A stretch of DNA of 64,000 bases from Taxillus chinensis. Taxonomy: Eukaryota; Streptophyta; Magnoliopsida; Santalales; Loranthaceae. The position numbers were made by a program, and so were the translations under genes. The notes below the pieces were generated by a model. The model saw only the letters and a list, made by a program, of their open reading frames with translations, ran no database searches and was not told the DNA's origin. How positions within the stretch are numbered: the stretch's first letter is position 1; each line of letters starts with the position of its first letter. The stretch is taken from assembly GCA_023512835.1 (NCBI GenBank), contig CM042084.1:46485609-46549608 (forward strand). The letters run 5' to 3'. Positions 33,908-45,102 of the stretch are shown here, one piece after another.

Positions 33908-35140
33908 ATGCCACTGAGGAGAGTGACTCGTGCGTCCGAGGTAGTGGCTGATGAGTCATCTGCCCATGAGGGTCCGGGTGCGGGGCAGTCCGTTAGAGGA
34001 CATGCACTGTTGCTAGCGCAGCTGCGAGAGGGCATCCGACTGGAAGTCCAAGAGCTAAGGGAAGGCATACGGCAAGAAGTTCGGGAGGAGGTGCGCCGTG
34101 AGATGGCGGCACAGCAGGTGGTGCCACCACCACCACCACTAGTGGGGGGGCTACCTCGTGAGCGAGAGGGTTTATTAAGTGGCATACCGGCTCGTGCGAG
34201 AGGATGACGTGGTGACACGGTTCCGAAAGGAACAACCTCTGCGATCCAAACGGGAGGGGGACCCGGTGTTAGCCGAGCACCGGGCCGAGGCAGATCAAAC
34301 ATGTGTTTTCCTTTCTCCTACCCCGGGAGGAGGATAAGGTGAGACTGGCCATTCGGCAACTAGAGGGGAGTGCTCTGGAGTGGTGGTTGAGTGTCGCGGG
34401 GAGCCGCGCGGTGAAGTTCATGCTTTGGGAGGAGTTCCTACAGCTCTTCCATGATGAGTTCTTCCCGGAATCTTTGAGGTGGCAGAAGAGGGTGGAATTC
34501 GGCAACCTGAAGCAGGGGACAAAGACGGTGCGTGAGTATGAGCGCAAATTCCGGAGCTTGAGCAGATTTGCCCCCGAGACCGTGGCGCAAAAGGACCTAA
34601 AGGCCCACAAGTTCACCTTGGGTCTCAAGTCGGCCCCTAGGCGAGGGTGGCAATCTGCGTTTGAAGACCTATGCTGAGGTTGTGGAGGCGGCCCGTATAG
34701 CTGAGAGAGAGTTGGATGATGGGAGGCAGGCTCATCTGGGTCGCCAGTTGTAGAGTGCGCCTGATCGAGATTCGGGGTCCAAGAGGCTCAAGACTGAGGA
34801 GAGAGACGGCAGTTCTTTCCGCAGCCGGGGTCAGCCATCTGTAAACCCAGGGAGGTCTACCTTTGGCGGTAATGGACAGGGAGGTCCATCAGGGGGTCTA
34901 CCTAGTGGTTATCACTGCTGTGGGGAGAAGGGTCACTTCAAGGGGGAGTTTCCTAAGAAGGACTGGCGATGCAACAACTGTGGACGAGAGGGCCATTTGC
35001 GCCGGGTTTGCAGGAGTAGCAACAAGGGAGCAGGAGGCGTGGCATCCAGCATGAGGAGTGATGCTAGCTTTCGTACACCAGCTGAGAGGCCAGCTCGTCA
35101 GTGGCAGGCCAGCTTGGCAGGATCTAGCCAGACCCAACCT
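33908..35140 (+). pseudogene. gag: gag of Tekay-3, broken
   Basis: The ATG at 33908 opens MPLRRVTRASEVVADESSAHEGPG and stays open for 100 codons to 34207, with a Glu/Arg-rich helical stretch (QELREGIRQEVREEVRREM) likely to form a coiled coil. A frameshift follows. The gag core is read at 34303-34677 (EEDKVRLAIRQLEGSALEWWLSVAGS, FPESLRWQKR, HKFTLGLKS). Zinc-knuckle coding (CCGEKGHFK; CNNCGREGHLRRVC) lies at about 34915-35015, again in shifted frames. This copy has the best-preserved gag N-terminus. Confidence 0.9.
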
Positions 35141-35200
35141 TAGGGGAGGCCAGAGCGGCAGCAGACTGAAGCTGGAGGCAGTCTTGGCGGGAAGCACCCA

Positions 35201-35870
35201 GTGAGTGAGCCGACCAGTGGCACAGGCCAAGGGAGGGTGTTTGCGCTGGAGGCGACGTACCAGGAGGAGGCTGAGCTACCACCCCCACCGACTGAGGGTG
35301 GAGCAGGACCATCGGTGGTTAGAGGTACCCTTTTAATCTCCCATACATTAGCTTCTGTTCTTTTCGATACGGGTGCATCGTGTTCTTTTGTTGCTGAGCT
35401 AGTAATAGATAGCTTGGGGTTAGATTGTGTGGAGGCAGCGAGGCCTCTAGTTATTGAGTCGCCCGTGGGAGGTATGATTGAGATGCGACGTGTTTGCCGT
35501 GACTGTATGTTAACCATAGGAAGTGTGGAGCTGAACTTCGACCTGCATGTATTGCCCTTGCGTACTTTTGACCTGATCTTGGGTATGGATTGGATTATGG
35601 CTTTCCAGGCCAAGATAGACTGTTATCGGCGGCGTGTATCCTTCGTGACACCTGCAGGGACCTCTTGCACCCTGAAGGGGGAGTGGGACTGTGAGGCGAG
35701 TCGGGCTGGGCCAGTGTTGGACCAATGGGGTGCCATCACCCACAGGTTGGCAGCCCTGACCTTTGCTGAGGAGGGGAAAGTGGAAAAGAGAGTGTGGCCA
35801 GCAGTTGTTGACCAATTTCAGGATGTTTTTCTTGATCAGTTGAGGAGTTTACCTCCTAAATGAAGTGTAG
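35201..35870 (+). pseudogene. aspartic protease of Tekay-3
   Basis: One 220-codon frame contains VLFDTGASCSFVAELVIDSLGLDC (catalytic DTGAS at about 35368-35382), FDLILGMDWIMAFQAKIDCYRRRVSF and the linker VWPAVVDQFQDVF. It ends in a TGA at 35861-35863, where the RT linker should continue (LPPK then stop). The domain itself looks intact. Confidence 0.92.
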
Positions 35871-36660
35871 AGTTCACCATTGAGTTGGTACCGGGGACTG
35901 GTCCAAACTCCCAAGTAGCATATCGTATGGGGCCAGCCGAGCTGAGGGAGCTTCAGTGGCAGATAGAGGAATTGGTGGACCAGGGGTATATCAGACCGAG
36001 TACCTCACCTTGGGGTGCTCCAGTGCTCTTTGCAAAGAAGGCAGATGGCACGCTACGCCTTTGCATCGACTTTAGGAAGCTGAACTCGGTGACTGTGAAG
36101 AACAAGCATCCGTTGCCTCGGATAGATTACCTGTTTGACTAGTTGAGTGGAGCCCGGTGGTTTTCCAAGATAGATCTACGGTCGGGGTACCATCAGTTGA
36201 GGGTTAGGGAGGAGGACATCTCTAAGACTGCGGCTGCATGTATGGGCACTATGAGTGGGTAGTGATGCCTTTTGGGCTCACTAATGCGCCGGCAGTGTTT
36301 ATGCATTTGATGAACCAAGTCTTTGCCCCATACTTAGATTCATTCGTGGTGGTGTTTATAGACGATATCTTGGTATATTCCAAGACCGAGAGGGAGCATG
36401 TGGAACATCTGGCAATAGTGTTGAAAACCTTGAGAGGTCAGCGGTTGTTTGCTAAGTTTAGCAAATGCGAATTTTGGATGCAGGAGGTCCATTTTCTTGG
36501 CCATGTGGTGTCAGTTGAGGGAATTAGGGTGGACCCACCAAGATTGAGGCCGTGGCATCGTGGGAAAGGCCAACCAATGTTTTCGAGATTTGTAGTTTTC
36601 ATGGGTTGGCGGGATATTACTATTGTTTTGTAGAGGGATTCTCCGCCTGGCGGCTCCTAT
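35871..36660 (+). pseudogene. reverse transcriptase of Tekay-3
   Basis: A first frame (35885-36142) has [13 protein letters not shown] and [27 protein letters not shown] and ends in a TAG at 36140-36142. Then [15 protein letters not shown] is read through to a frame change near 36230, and 36238-36633 carries [16 protein letters not shown] and [13 protein letters not shown] one-base loss near 36540 disrupts the thumb (KIEAVASW). Confidence 0.92.
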
Positions 36661-37140
36661 GACAGCGTTGACCCGAAGGGAGTGAAGTTTGAGTGGATCG
36701 ACAAGTGTCGCCAGGCATTTGAGGCTCTCAAAACCCAATTGACCACTGCACCAGTGTTGAGGTTACCTCGTGAGGATATTCCATATGAAGTATATTGTGA
36801 TGCGTCCAGGGTTGGTTTGGGGTGTGTGCTTATGTAGGAGCACAGTGTGGTAGCTTATGGGTCGAGGCAGCTGAAGCCTCATGCGAATTACCTTACCCAT
36901 GATCTTGAGTTGGCGGTGTCATCTTTGCCTTGAAGAGTTGGCAATATTACCTTTTAGGGGAAAAGTTTGTAGTGTTTTCCGATCACAAGAGCCTTCACTA
37001 CATCTTTACTTAGAAGGACTTGAATTTGAGCGAGAGGAGATGGGTTGAGTATTTGTAGACCTTTGACTTTACTCTTGCCTATACCCCTGGCAAGGGTAAT
37101 GTTGTGGCTGACGCGTTGAGCTGAAAATGGAAAGCTGAGG
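36661..37140 (+). pseudogene. RNase H of Tekay-3
   Basis: [15 protein letters not shown] (about 36787-36831), [31 protein letters not shown] and YTPGKGNVVADALS identify the domain. Stops occur after GLGCVLM, in the YIFT motif and after WVEYL, and one frameshift is near 36918. Confidence 0.85.
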
Positions 37141-38100
37141 TGGCCGTGAGAGAGTGGAAGCTGATGGAGCAGTTGGCGATGTTGCGGTGCGGCTTGTTGT
37201 TCGTGATAATGGGACGATCCCTGAGTCCTCTGGTTGTTGTGCCTGAGTTGTACCAGCACGTCCGGGAGGGACAATTGGGTGACATTGAGTGTGAGGTTCT
37301 CCGTGCCAGGTATTGAGGCCGGTGAGCTATCCAAGGCGGGACGAGGGGTCCTGAGCATGAGTTATCCGTTCGGGGGCGGCTAGTAGTGGCTTCTTCTCTC
37401 GGGGATGAGGTGATGAGGGAGTTTCACCGGTCTAGAGTTATTGTGCATCCGGGGGGGTACGAAGATGTACCATGCGCTTCGGGGACATTTTTCGTGGCCT
37501 GGGATGAAATGCGATGTGGCTGCCTTTGTTTCGCGCTGCCTCACGTGTCAGTAGGTGAAGGCTGAGCATCAGCGGCCAGCGGGCATGTTACAGCCATTGC
37601 CCATAGCGGAGTGGAAGTGGGACTACATAGCGATGGATTTTGTGACTGGTCTTCCACCCACCACCGGGAGGAAAGATATGATTTGGGTGATTGTGGATCG
37701 GCTCACAAAGTTGGCCCATTTCCTTGCTGTTCGCAAGCGGGACTCTATTGGGACCTTGAGTCAGCTATACATGAACGAGATTATGAGATTGCATGGAGTA
37801 CCATCATCGGTTGTCTCTGACCAGGATTCGAGGTTCACTTCCCGTTTTTGGGCAGGTTTGCAGGAGGCTATGGGGACCAAGCTTCACTTGAGTACAGCCT
37901 TTCACCATGAGACTGACGGTCAGACTAAGAGGACAAATCAGACCATGGAGGACATGTTGAGGGCTTGTGTGCTAGATTTTGGGGGTTCGTGGCCAACTCA
38001 CCTTCCTTTGGTGGAGTTTGCCTACAATAACAGTTATCAGGCATCCATTGAGATGGCCCCTTTTGAAGCGTTGTATGGGAGGCCGTGCCGCTCACCCTTG
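37141..38100 (+). pseudogene. integrase of Tekay-3, C-terminal part deleted
   Basis: The zinc finger is partly readable around 37425-37560 with a stop before VKAEHQRPAG. From 37555 a 191-codon frame carries [22 protein letters not shown] and ETDGQTKRTNQ; the residue at the catalytic Glu position (SER in Tekay-1) is Lys here, so the active site is lost. [27 protein letters not shown] ends at a tandem duplication. About 270-300 bp between this point and SLSRVHNVFHV are missing compared with Tekay-1. Confidence 0.9.
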
Positions 38101-38128
38101 TGTATGGGAGGCCGTGCCGCTCACCCTT
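38072..38128 (+). repeat. 29-bp tandem duplication at an integrase deletion breakpoint
   Basis: TGTATGGGAGGCCGTGCCGC and the following eight bases occur at 38072-38099 and again at 38101-38128. Immediately after the second copy the sequence jumps to GAGTCGCGTGCACAATGTG, which in Tekay-1 lies about 300 bases downstream. Confidence 0.93.
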
Positions 38129-38406
38129 GAGTCGCGTGCACAATGTGTTCCACGTGTCCTAGTTGAGGAAGTATCACCCTGTCCCCACTCATGTGATTGA
38201 TTGGGGGACATTGGACATTGAGGATGACATGTCTGTTGTTGAGGCCCCTATCCGTATCCTAGATCAGCGGGAGAAGCTTTTGCGTGGTCGTGCTATTCTT
38301 TGGTTCGCGTGCTGTGGCAGCACCGTGGCATTGAGGAGGAGACATGGGAACGTGAGTCCATGATGCGTGAGCAGCACCTAGAGTTGTTCGAGGACGAACA
38401 ATCTTA
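38129..38406 (+). pseudogene. integrase end and chromodomain of Tekay-3
   Basis: SRVHNVFHVS is followed by a stop (TAG at about 38160), then LRKYHPVPTHVIDWGTLDIEDDMSVVEAPIRILDQREKLLRGRAI. A frameshift near 38300 precedes EETWERESMMREQHLELFEDEQS, which ends at 38406. Confidence 0.85.
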
Positions 38407-38620
38407 AGGGTGGGACGTGGCTGTAGTGATGTGTTTTCTTGTGGTTCATGATTTGGTGTATTTGTACTTGTAAACTGGTATTTGTATTTTTATTGAGATG
38501 TGTTTTGAGGTTGCACTGTGTTTGAGATGTCTTGTTATATTGTGTGATCTATCTGGGCATTGTGGCTCGAATGTGTTGGTTTTCCTTGCATATTGTTTAT
38601 TTTCGAGGACGAAAAGTCTT

Positions 38621-38633
38621 AAGGGGGAGAGGA
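38621..38633 (+). promoter_or_regulatory. polypurine tract of Tekay-3
   Basis: AAGGGGGAGAGGA abuts the LTR start TGTAATGACCCG at 38634, preceded by TTTTCGAGGACGAAAAGTC. Confidence 0.88.
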
Positions 38634-39395
38634 TGTAATGACCCGTGTTTTGCGGTATGTAAGAAGTTAACCACAGATACCTTGTGAGTGGAAATTGTTG
38701 GGTTTTAGGGAGTTTCCTTCCCACACTTTAGCTAAAACACCTTGAATGTTGATGCACAAGTTTGAGGTAAGAGATGAGCCCAAGAGGGGACTTTTGGGAC
38801 GTGCACGTGACAAGTGATAACGTGCATTTATGCCTAGGAAGATGCTATTTGCATATACAGGCGCTTTTAGGCTGTTTTTTCAGGTTTTGGAGATTAATTT
38901 TGACCAAGTAGATGACCTTAAATCAATTGGCATGTAGAACTAAAGTTTCTCAGAATGATGTCCTCTACCTTCCACAGAAGTTTCAGAGCCAAAGGCCTTG
39001 AACGCCAATTGGACCAATTGACATGCAAGCATTTTACTGCATATCAGCCTTCTACATGATGCAAGGAAGCTTGGGGTAGAATTTCAGGGTATTTGGACCT
39101 GCACGCCAATTGGGAATATGGCGTGCAATATGGCGTGCAGCCATATTTTTGTACCGTCACCTTGGTTTTGTTATTTAAATCATCTTTTCCCAAAGGACCA
39201 TGTTGGAATAATGGAGATTTTGTCGTGTGTGGATGTGGAAAGGTTGTAGCTTGTGCAATCAAAACTACATCGTTTTGATGCTGGGATTCACTAAATCAAA
39301 ACTACGTCGTTTTAATGTTGGGATGCCTATATAAAGAGGTACAGGTTTCCTTGTTTTAGGTTTGGGGTTTCCTTTTGTTAGCCACTGCAGCCATC

Positions 39396-39435
<40 letters not shown>

Positions 39436-40489
39436 GGAAGGAAGGAGAGCTGCTAGTTGCGGCTGGAGCGTCGTGCGTGGGGAAGACGGCATCTAGCGCG
39501 GGTGCAAGGAGGATCTTCTTTAAGGTAGGGGTTCTGTGTTTCCCGGTCTGTTCTGGGGTTAGCCTGCATAGATATTTTACAGAGCTTCTATGGCTATTGT
39601 TATAATATTTATATGTAAATCCATATAGGTGTGATCTCCTATATGGATGTTGGCCTTCAATGGCGCCTTGGTGTGTTTCTGACGTTGGGTTGCTAGTGCA
39701 TGTTACATGTTCGATAAAATGCCTGTGTGAATATGCTTGTGTAAATATGCCCAGTACGTGTTTGTTTTTATGCCTGAGAAGCTGGGTTTGTGCACTTGTG
39801 AATGTGTGCTTGCTAAGTGTTTGGTTTTATGCCTGAGTGACCAAGGTGTATCTTTGTGTGTTTGTCTGTACTTGGTACTTGGCCTTGCAAGAGGCGGTTA
39901 AATCACTTGGCCTGAAGAGGCAGTTAAATTACTTGGCCTGAAGAGGCATTTAAATAACTTGGTCTGAAGAGGCGGTTAAATCACTTGTTTGAGAGGTGGT
40001 TAAAGTGTTAGCCTGTGTGGTTGGGACTGAGGTTGTGCCCGTTTGTGTTGTGTGATTTTCTTGTTATGTCTATGTCACGTCACTGCACTGGTGCACGCTC
40101 ACATATAGAGGATAGGTGCATGGGATGGGTTGGGGGAGACTTGATCCCTATTGAGCTGTGGTTGCTTACCCCTCCTACTGTGGTGTGTTTTCTTGCAGGA
40201 ACCTACAGGCGTTAGGTGGGAATACCAAGGTGGAAGAGTTCTATTTTGTGGATTTGTTTTATGTTATTTGTGTTATGTAATTGTGTTGAAGCCTTGTAAC
40301 CCCAGCGGGGAGATATTGTAATGAAGTTTGGAACTTAATAAAGGCATGTGGTTTGAATTTAATAATTATGTAATTTGGTCTCAGAAAATAAAGTGTGAAG
40401 TGTATGTTGTATTCTACCCCTTTATCCATACCCGGGTAAAGGGAGGGTCACGTTCCGGTCTCCTCGGGTTGGAAATTCGGGGCGTGACA
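38634..40489 (+). repeat. 3' LTR of Tekay-3
   Basis: It matches 31577-33422 with few changes. The embedded TGATAACGTGCATTTATG is at 38815-38832, palindromes at 39258-39279 and 39295-39316, TATATAAA at 39328-39335, GA tract at about 39398-39434, an intact stem-loop at 39619-39648, and the 26-bp repeat at about 39880-39990. It ends GGGGCGTGACA. Confidence 0.94.
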
Positions 40490-41563
40490 TTAGCATACTC
40501 AACATAAAAGTCTTCTAGCTCAGACTCCCCAAGAGAGCTCAACAGAACAGGTGTCGTACCCCTATCCTCTGGGGTTTCCTGTGCTGGTGTCTGCCCTCCA
40601 TCTACAGGCTCTCTAATTTCTGCGGGATCCTTGGGTAGCTCGGTAGTAGGGGCCTCCTCGGGTGTAGAACCAGGTGGGGAGATGAGTTCTGGCAATGTTC
40701 TCCACCACTTCGACTATATGTATTGTTGCGGTGGACGCAGAGGAGCCCCTAGAGATCCGTGGGACACGGGCCGGCTGTTGTGGTATGTGAGCTGGGCCCG
40801 TACAGGCTGGCTGTGTCCTCTTGCATGACTTCTCGCACTTGAATCAGGCCTCTTCATCGACTTGCTCTCCAGCCGACCATCTTCATAGATGCTTTTAAAA
40901 ATGTATTTGGTCGGCAGTGTAATTGTAGGTCTATTGTAGAATACGACGGGGTGCAGGAACCTTAGGACTTTGGTGAGAAGTAGTCCAAAATGTCCCTTCT
41001 TGCTCTTGATCATGGTGTGTATCGAGTTCCCCGCTCTACTCATCTTCCCTGTAGAACACTACACATGATCCTCATCTGCTCATGGCTTGCGAGTCATGAG
41101 CGGTCTTCTTTACATAGTAGGCGCTTGTCCGGTGACTATGAGAGTCGCCAGGCCTCGACCGGAAAACCCAATCTTCGGGGCTCCCCGACCTTACTTTCCA
41201 GATTGGAATACCCAAGAAAAAGACTTACACTCTTCTCGGAGAGACTAGGAAGAGGATCAAAGTTACCTTTAGGGAGTGGGAAGTGCATTTCGGAGCGTTT
41301 CGGCAGACTCAAATCTCCACTCCGTGTACCGTTCCCACAATGTCATCTCCAGTGAATACCAAGGTGTTGTAAAATTCCGAGACGTCTTCTACCCACAAGT
41401 CTTGCATCCTCGAACTGACAGATGCAATGCCAGTATCATCAAGGCGACTTCTGAATTCGTCCAGCTAGCTGACTTTGGCGTCGCCTATGGCTTCCCAATC
41501 GATGATGAATCCTGGAACGATGTTGCGTAGATCGTCAGCCATCAATGAGCTTGGACTTGCCAT
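40490..41563 (-). pseudogene. unit E ORF, N-terminal part: resembles putative plant transposon protein domain
   Basis: The minus-strand ATG at 41563-41561 opens MASPSSLMADDL and meets a TAG at 41467-41465. The same frame continues with VEDVSEFYNTLVF and GTVHGVEI, then in a shifted frame SAETLRNALPTP. Further on come SIHTMIKSKKGHFGLLLTKVL (about 41020-40960) and a proline/acid-rich segment (GSTPEEAPTTELPKDPAEI, about 40690-40620). The EFY-NL, VHGVEI-type and GLLLTK pieces are in the order I associate with the plant-specific family named putative plant transposon protein. The frame runs to 40490, where Tekay-3 interrupts it, and resumes at 31576. This is a pseudogene with at least two stops and one frameshift. 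Confidence 0.5.
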
Positions 41564-41651
41564 GGAGCTTGTAGAGGGAGAAAGAGACACTCGTAGAGAG
41601 ATTGTAAGGTTCGAAGGTGGTCAAGGGAGAGAGAAAGAGAGAAAGAGAGAG

Positions 41652-41658
<7 letters not shown>

Positions 41659-41697
<39 letters not shown>
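41659..41697 (-). repeat. (GA)n microsatellite upstream of the unit E ORF
   Basis: A GA run of about 39 bases on the plus strand (CT in the sense of the ORF) lies about 100 bases before the ORF start, with imperfect GA-rich sequence from about 41580. Confidence 0.93.
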
Positions 41698-41699
<2 letters not shown>

Positions 41700-41762
41700 C
41701 TAGGGTTAGGGTTCGAGTGTGAAAACGACGAACATACCTCTAGGCTCCGTCTCTATCAGTGA

Positions 41763-41770
41763 CTTATATA
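41763..41770 (-). promoter_or_regulatory. candidate TATA box for unit E ORF
   Basis: TATATAAG on the minus strand is about 200 bases upstream of the ORF start and upstream of the purine/pyrimidine microsatellite. The arrangement TATA, microsatellite leader, ATG copies that of the LTR promoters here. Confidence 0.4.
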
Positions 41771-43300
41771 TGAGTTGAGAAGTGTACCGTAGAAGTCACA
41801 CACTCTGTCGGTTCGTCTTCAAGGTCCGCGTTCTTTTCTCTGACCCGCCTTTTCTGGATCCACCCGTTAGAGTACTCAAGCAACGAGTGCACATCACCCC
41901 TTGAGTCGGTATGTTTTGGATTTTAAGTGCACAGTGACGTGCTGACGTGTTTGCGATGCTTGAGTAGTGAGTAACAGAATCCGTCTCGCTTCGATCATTT
42001 GGACTGCAACTCTACGAAGCTGCAGTTAGGATGCTTCGAGGCTTCGAAGCAGCAGTCTTCGATCCAGCAGTTCTTTGATGCAGTTTGCTTCGAGGTTGAC
42101 TACGAATTCAGCGAAAGGTGGATTTCTCTGGACTTTTTCAACACTTAACAACACACATGAGATGCATATGACAATTCACATAATATTATGCATGATGAAC
42201 GGTATTGTGAATGGAATTGAAATTACGTGCCGAGAACTTGATTTCTTTCAACCGTAATACCTGGTTTACGTGAATGGCTACCGCATCACTACCATTTACA
42301 TGTCCATTTACCTTACAAATCACTAAGTACTTCATCACGCTACATCTTGTGCCAGAAAATGATCACTATGTTAACATAGCATCCGATAAACCGTGGTTCA
42401 TCAAATGCAATAACCCAGTCATAACATCAACAATCATCGCACATATTAGCAAAACTCACTCGGTGAAGGCCTCACCCTCTCACTCTCGGATCAGCATGTG
42501 AGTATGATTCAGGAACTAGAATTACACTGTTTGGTATACTCATGGTCAACCGAATCTTAACATAACCCTGAGCCAACAATGATTTTGAGTTCAGCATAGA
42601 TGACTCGAGAGACAAGATGGCCCTATTGAGAATCGAACACACACTCTATCATTATCTAATTTACATCACGAGTATAGGTAGAGTTTGGAGTTTGATCATG
42701 CGGAGTTGTCGGTGTGAGTTGTCTCTTTTCTTTTGTAGAGCATCAATTTTCGGTGCTTATTCATGAGCCTTTTCACATGCATGCGAGCTCAACACAAGCA
42801 TCTTTTTGAATCACGTGATTATACAATTTGACCTCCAACTATTACTCTAACAGAGAGACACGGTCGAGGGAATAGTGAGGACTCCCCACAGACAGGCATT
42901 CCATCTATTTTCTATTATCATTTTGCGTTTTTCACCTTGCCTTTTTCTAGTGAATGGTAGCGGCTCTTTTTAAGTAATAGACATTTTATGATTCTCAAAA
43001 ACTACAGTCTTAATCATCCTTTGAGCATTAAATCATTGAGGATCCTTTCCGTGCAAGCCAACAGTACCATGAGATACAACAGTTCCTGCTAGTTAACGAA
43101 TGCAATGCCACACAGGTGATATTCACTCAGAATAAAAATGACAAGTAATAGGAATATCATTTAATTTAAACATAAAGGGAATTACACTCATTTCACTCAA
43201 GACTTGAGGATTCATAACAGGTTGCACAAACGACTTGAACCAGGTTCAGTGGTAGCAAGTTTCATCCATGTGATTTCTCAATTTCCGGTAGTAGATATTG
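41771..43300. other. Unassigned stretch between unit E ORF and F1
   Basis: Bases 41990-42080 carry GCTTCGAGGCTTCGAAGC-type words. From about 42100 to 43300 the sequence is moderately AT-rich, without convincing coding frame, LTR end or known motif. It could be the upstream part of unit E, the target of F1, or both; I cannot place the boundary. Confidence 0.4.
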
Positions 43301-45102
43301 ACATGAATAAATTGTGTCTATAGGTTTTGCAACAAGTGCCTTGGTCAAGTAATAAAATGGAGTATTAAGACTCCGGTTGTCGAACCACAGGGAGGTAGCT
43401 AATGCTGTTAGCGAAAGCACTAAGCTAACAAGTTGAATTTATGTCTGGACAATTGATTTTTGAGTTTTAAATTAAAGTATAAGTCTTAAACATGTAAAAT
43501 GCGGAAACTATTGAGATTGTAACGCAATTCGAAGATAGCAATGAATTAAAGGATCTAGGGTCACAATTTCACCACCCAATGCCTGATAATACTCTGGTTA
43601 TGGTACTTGCTTAAAAACATTTAATTAATTCCAAGTGTATAATGATCATCACCCACTACCCTAACACTTGGTCCATGAAAAGGGAAGTTTAAGTCTTTTA
43701 AACCATTTGGCCCATGAGCATAAAAGTGTTCAAAGGAAACAACCAATTCAATAGATATAGATTTGGTCCATCATGTATTGTCAAATCTAGTTCATCAAAT
43801 TCCACCCTAGACAAGGGCTAAGATAGTCTAACCATGCATACATCAGACTTTGCATTAAAACATTAATGAACTAATTAAAAACCGAGAATTTCATATAACA
43901 ACAAGCAAAGTTCCATAATCCGAACATTACAAGACCTTGGGGGCTACATTGCTCTCCTAGAAATAAGGTTTTGCCCCATAATCAAGTTTACAAACCCGGA
44001 AAGTTCAAAATAATACATGATTACGATACCGGTAGAGAGAGAGAGAGAGAGGAATAAAGATGATTAACAGCCCCAATACTTCTCCTTCTCTTGCCGGCAA
44101 CCCCTTGCCGTCAAACTCAGCGCTACTTCTAACTCCAAGACCGTCTCTCTATCCTCCTGGTCTGCGTCTCGGCCTCCAATAATTGATGTTGCTGCCTCCA
44201 AGATCTCCCTTTTTATAGGGCTGCAGGTGTTGTATAAAGTGTGCCCTAATTCCAGTGTTGTCGCAATCAAAACGACGTAGTTTTGGTAAGTGACCCTTAT
44301 TCTTCATTCAAACCTTAAAAACACCTTAAACAAAGCAGAATTGGATCAAGCTCCAGAAGAGAAAAATCATCAGCATAACAAAACAAAGGTCACTATGCAA
44401 AAATAATCTTGCCCGTGACAAAGGTCATTGTCACGGGCACCTCCATTTGCTTTGAAACTTCACCCAAGACTTTATCACATCAGATAGAAGCCTTCCATGC
44501 AAAAACATCCTTGCCCGTGACAAAGGTCATTGTCACGAGAACCTCCAAATGGTCTAAAAGTTTTATGAGAGATAGATGACATCATTTGGAGCAACTTTTG
44601 TTCTTCATGTGAGATCATCTGAAGCCTCCTACTAGGTCAAACAAATCAAATCCCAATATCACGTGCAAAATCTTTTGTTGTCCTTTTACTCTGAAATGTT
44701 TATGGGAGGTAGAGGGCATCATTTGGAACAACTTTCCCTTCTGCACATGATATTGCTAAGGCCATCTTCATGGTTCAAAAAATCAAAACGTGCTTGCTCA
44801 GCACTGATAGTGTGAAGAGACCTCTTGCAGCCTTGTCGCTTGTAGCCATCAAAATGCCTCCTTTTGAGCTCATAGGTTGCCACAAGCTCCCTCTTTAGGA
44901 GATAGAGTAGTCTAGCTGATGACTAGAGAAGAAATCATCCAAAAACCTGCCCAAAACAACTCAAAAACACATATACAACACAAGTAGTGTCTTTCTTGGG
45001 GTTAGAGCAAATATATATGAAATATGGTACTAAAAAGGCTCTAAACATGCTCTTTGACACCCTAAATAGGCTATAAAATAACATCATAAATGCACGTTAT
45101 CA
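43300..45102 (-). repeat. 3' LTR of F1
   Basis: On the minus strand it starts TGATAACGTGCATTTATGA at 45102; the other end, near 43300-43330, is uncertain. It includes AACCACAGGGAGGTAGCTAA (43391-43410), a GA tract at about 44034-44051, TATAAAAA on the minus strand at 44210-44217, one ACGT palindrome at 44266-44287, and paired inverted repeats with CCCGTGACAAAGGTCATTGT at about 44411-44560. The U3 half resembles Tekay-C's LTR. Confidence 0.75.
44210..44287 (-). promoter_or_regulatory. promoter block of F1 LTR: TATA plus ACGT palindrome
   Basis: TATAAAAA (44217-44210 on minus) lies about 50 bases downstream, in element sense, of a palindrome with core CAAAACGACGTAGTTTTG. It is the same pair of signals as in Tekay LTRs, but with one palindrome only. 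Confidence 0.6.

Larger units (their letters stand above)
31577..40489 (+). mobile_element. Tekay-3: full-length chromovirus inserted in the unit E ORF
   Basis: It has both LTRs (1846 and 1856 bp), a perfect initiator-Met primer site, gag-pol and a polypurine tract; total length is 8913 bp. Flanks are TTGGT (31572-31576) and TTAGC (40490-40494), agreeing at three of five positions, with both differences being transitions. Excising the element with one 5-bp copy leaves the unit E frame continuous, which supports a true insertion with a decayed duplication. Part of integrase is deleted. Confidence 0.9.

Noticed and set aside
43300..43345. TTGTTGCAAAACC-like sequence as a primer binding site of F1
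   Set aside because: It lies beyond the 3' LTR of a minus-strand element, where target DNA and not a primer site is expected.
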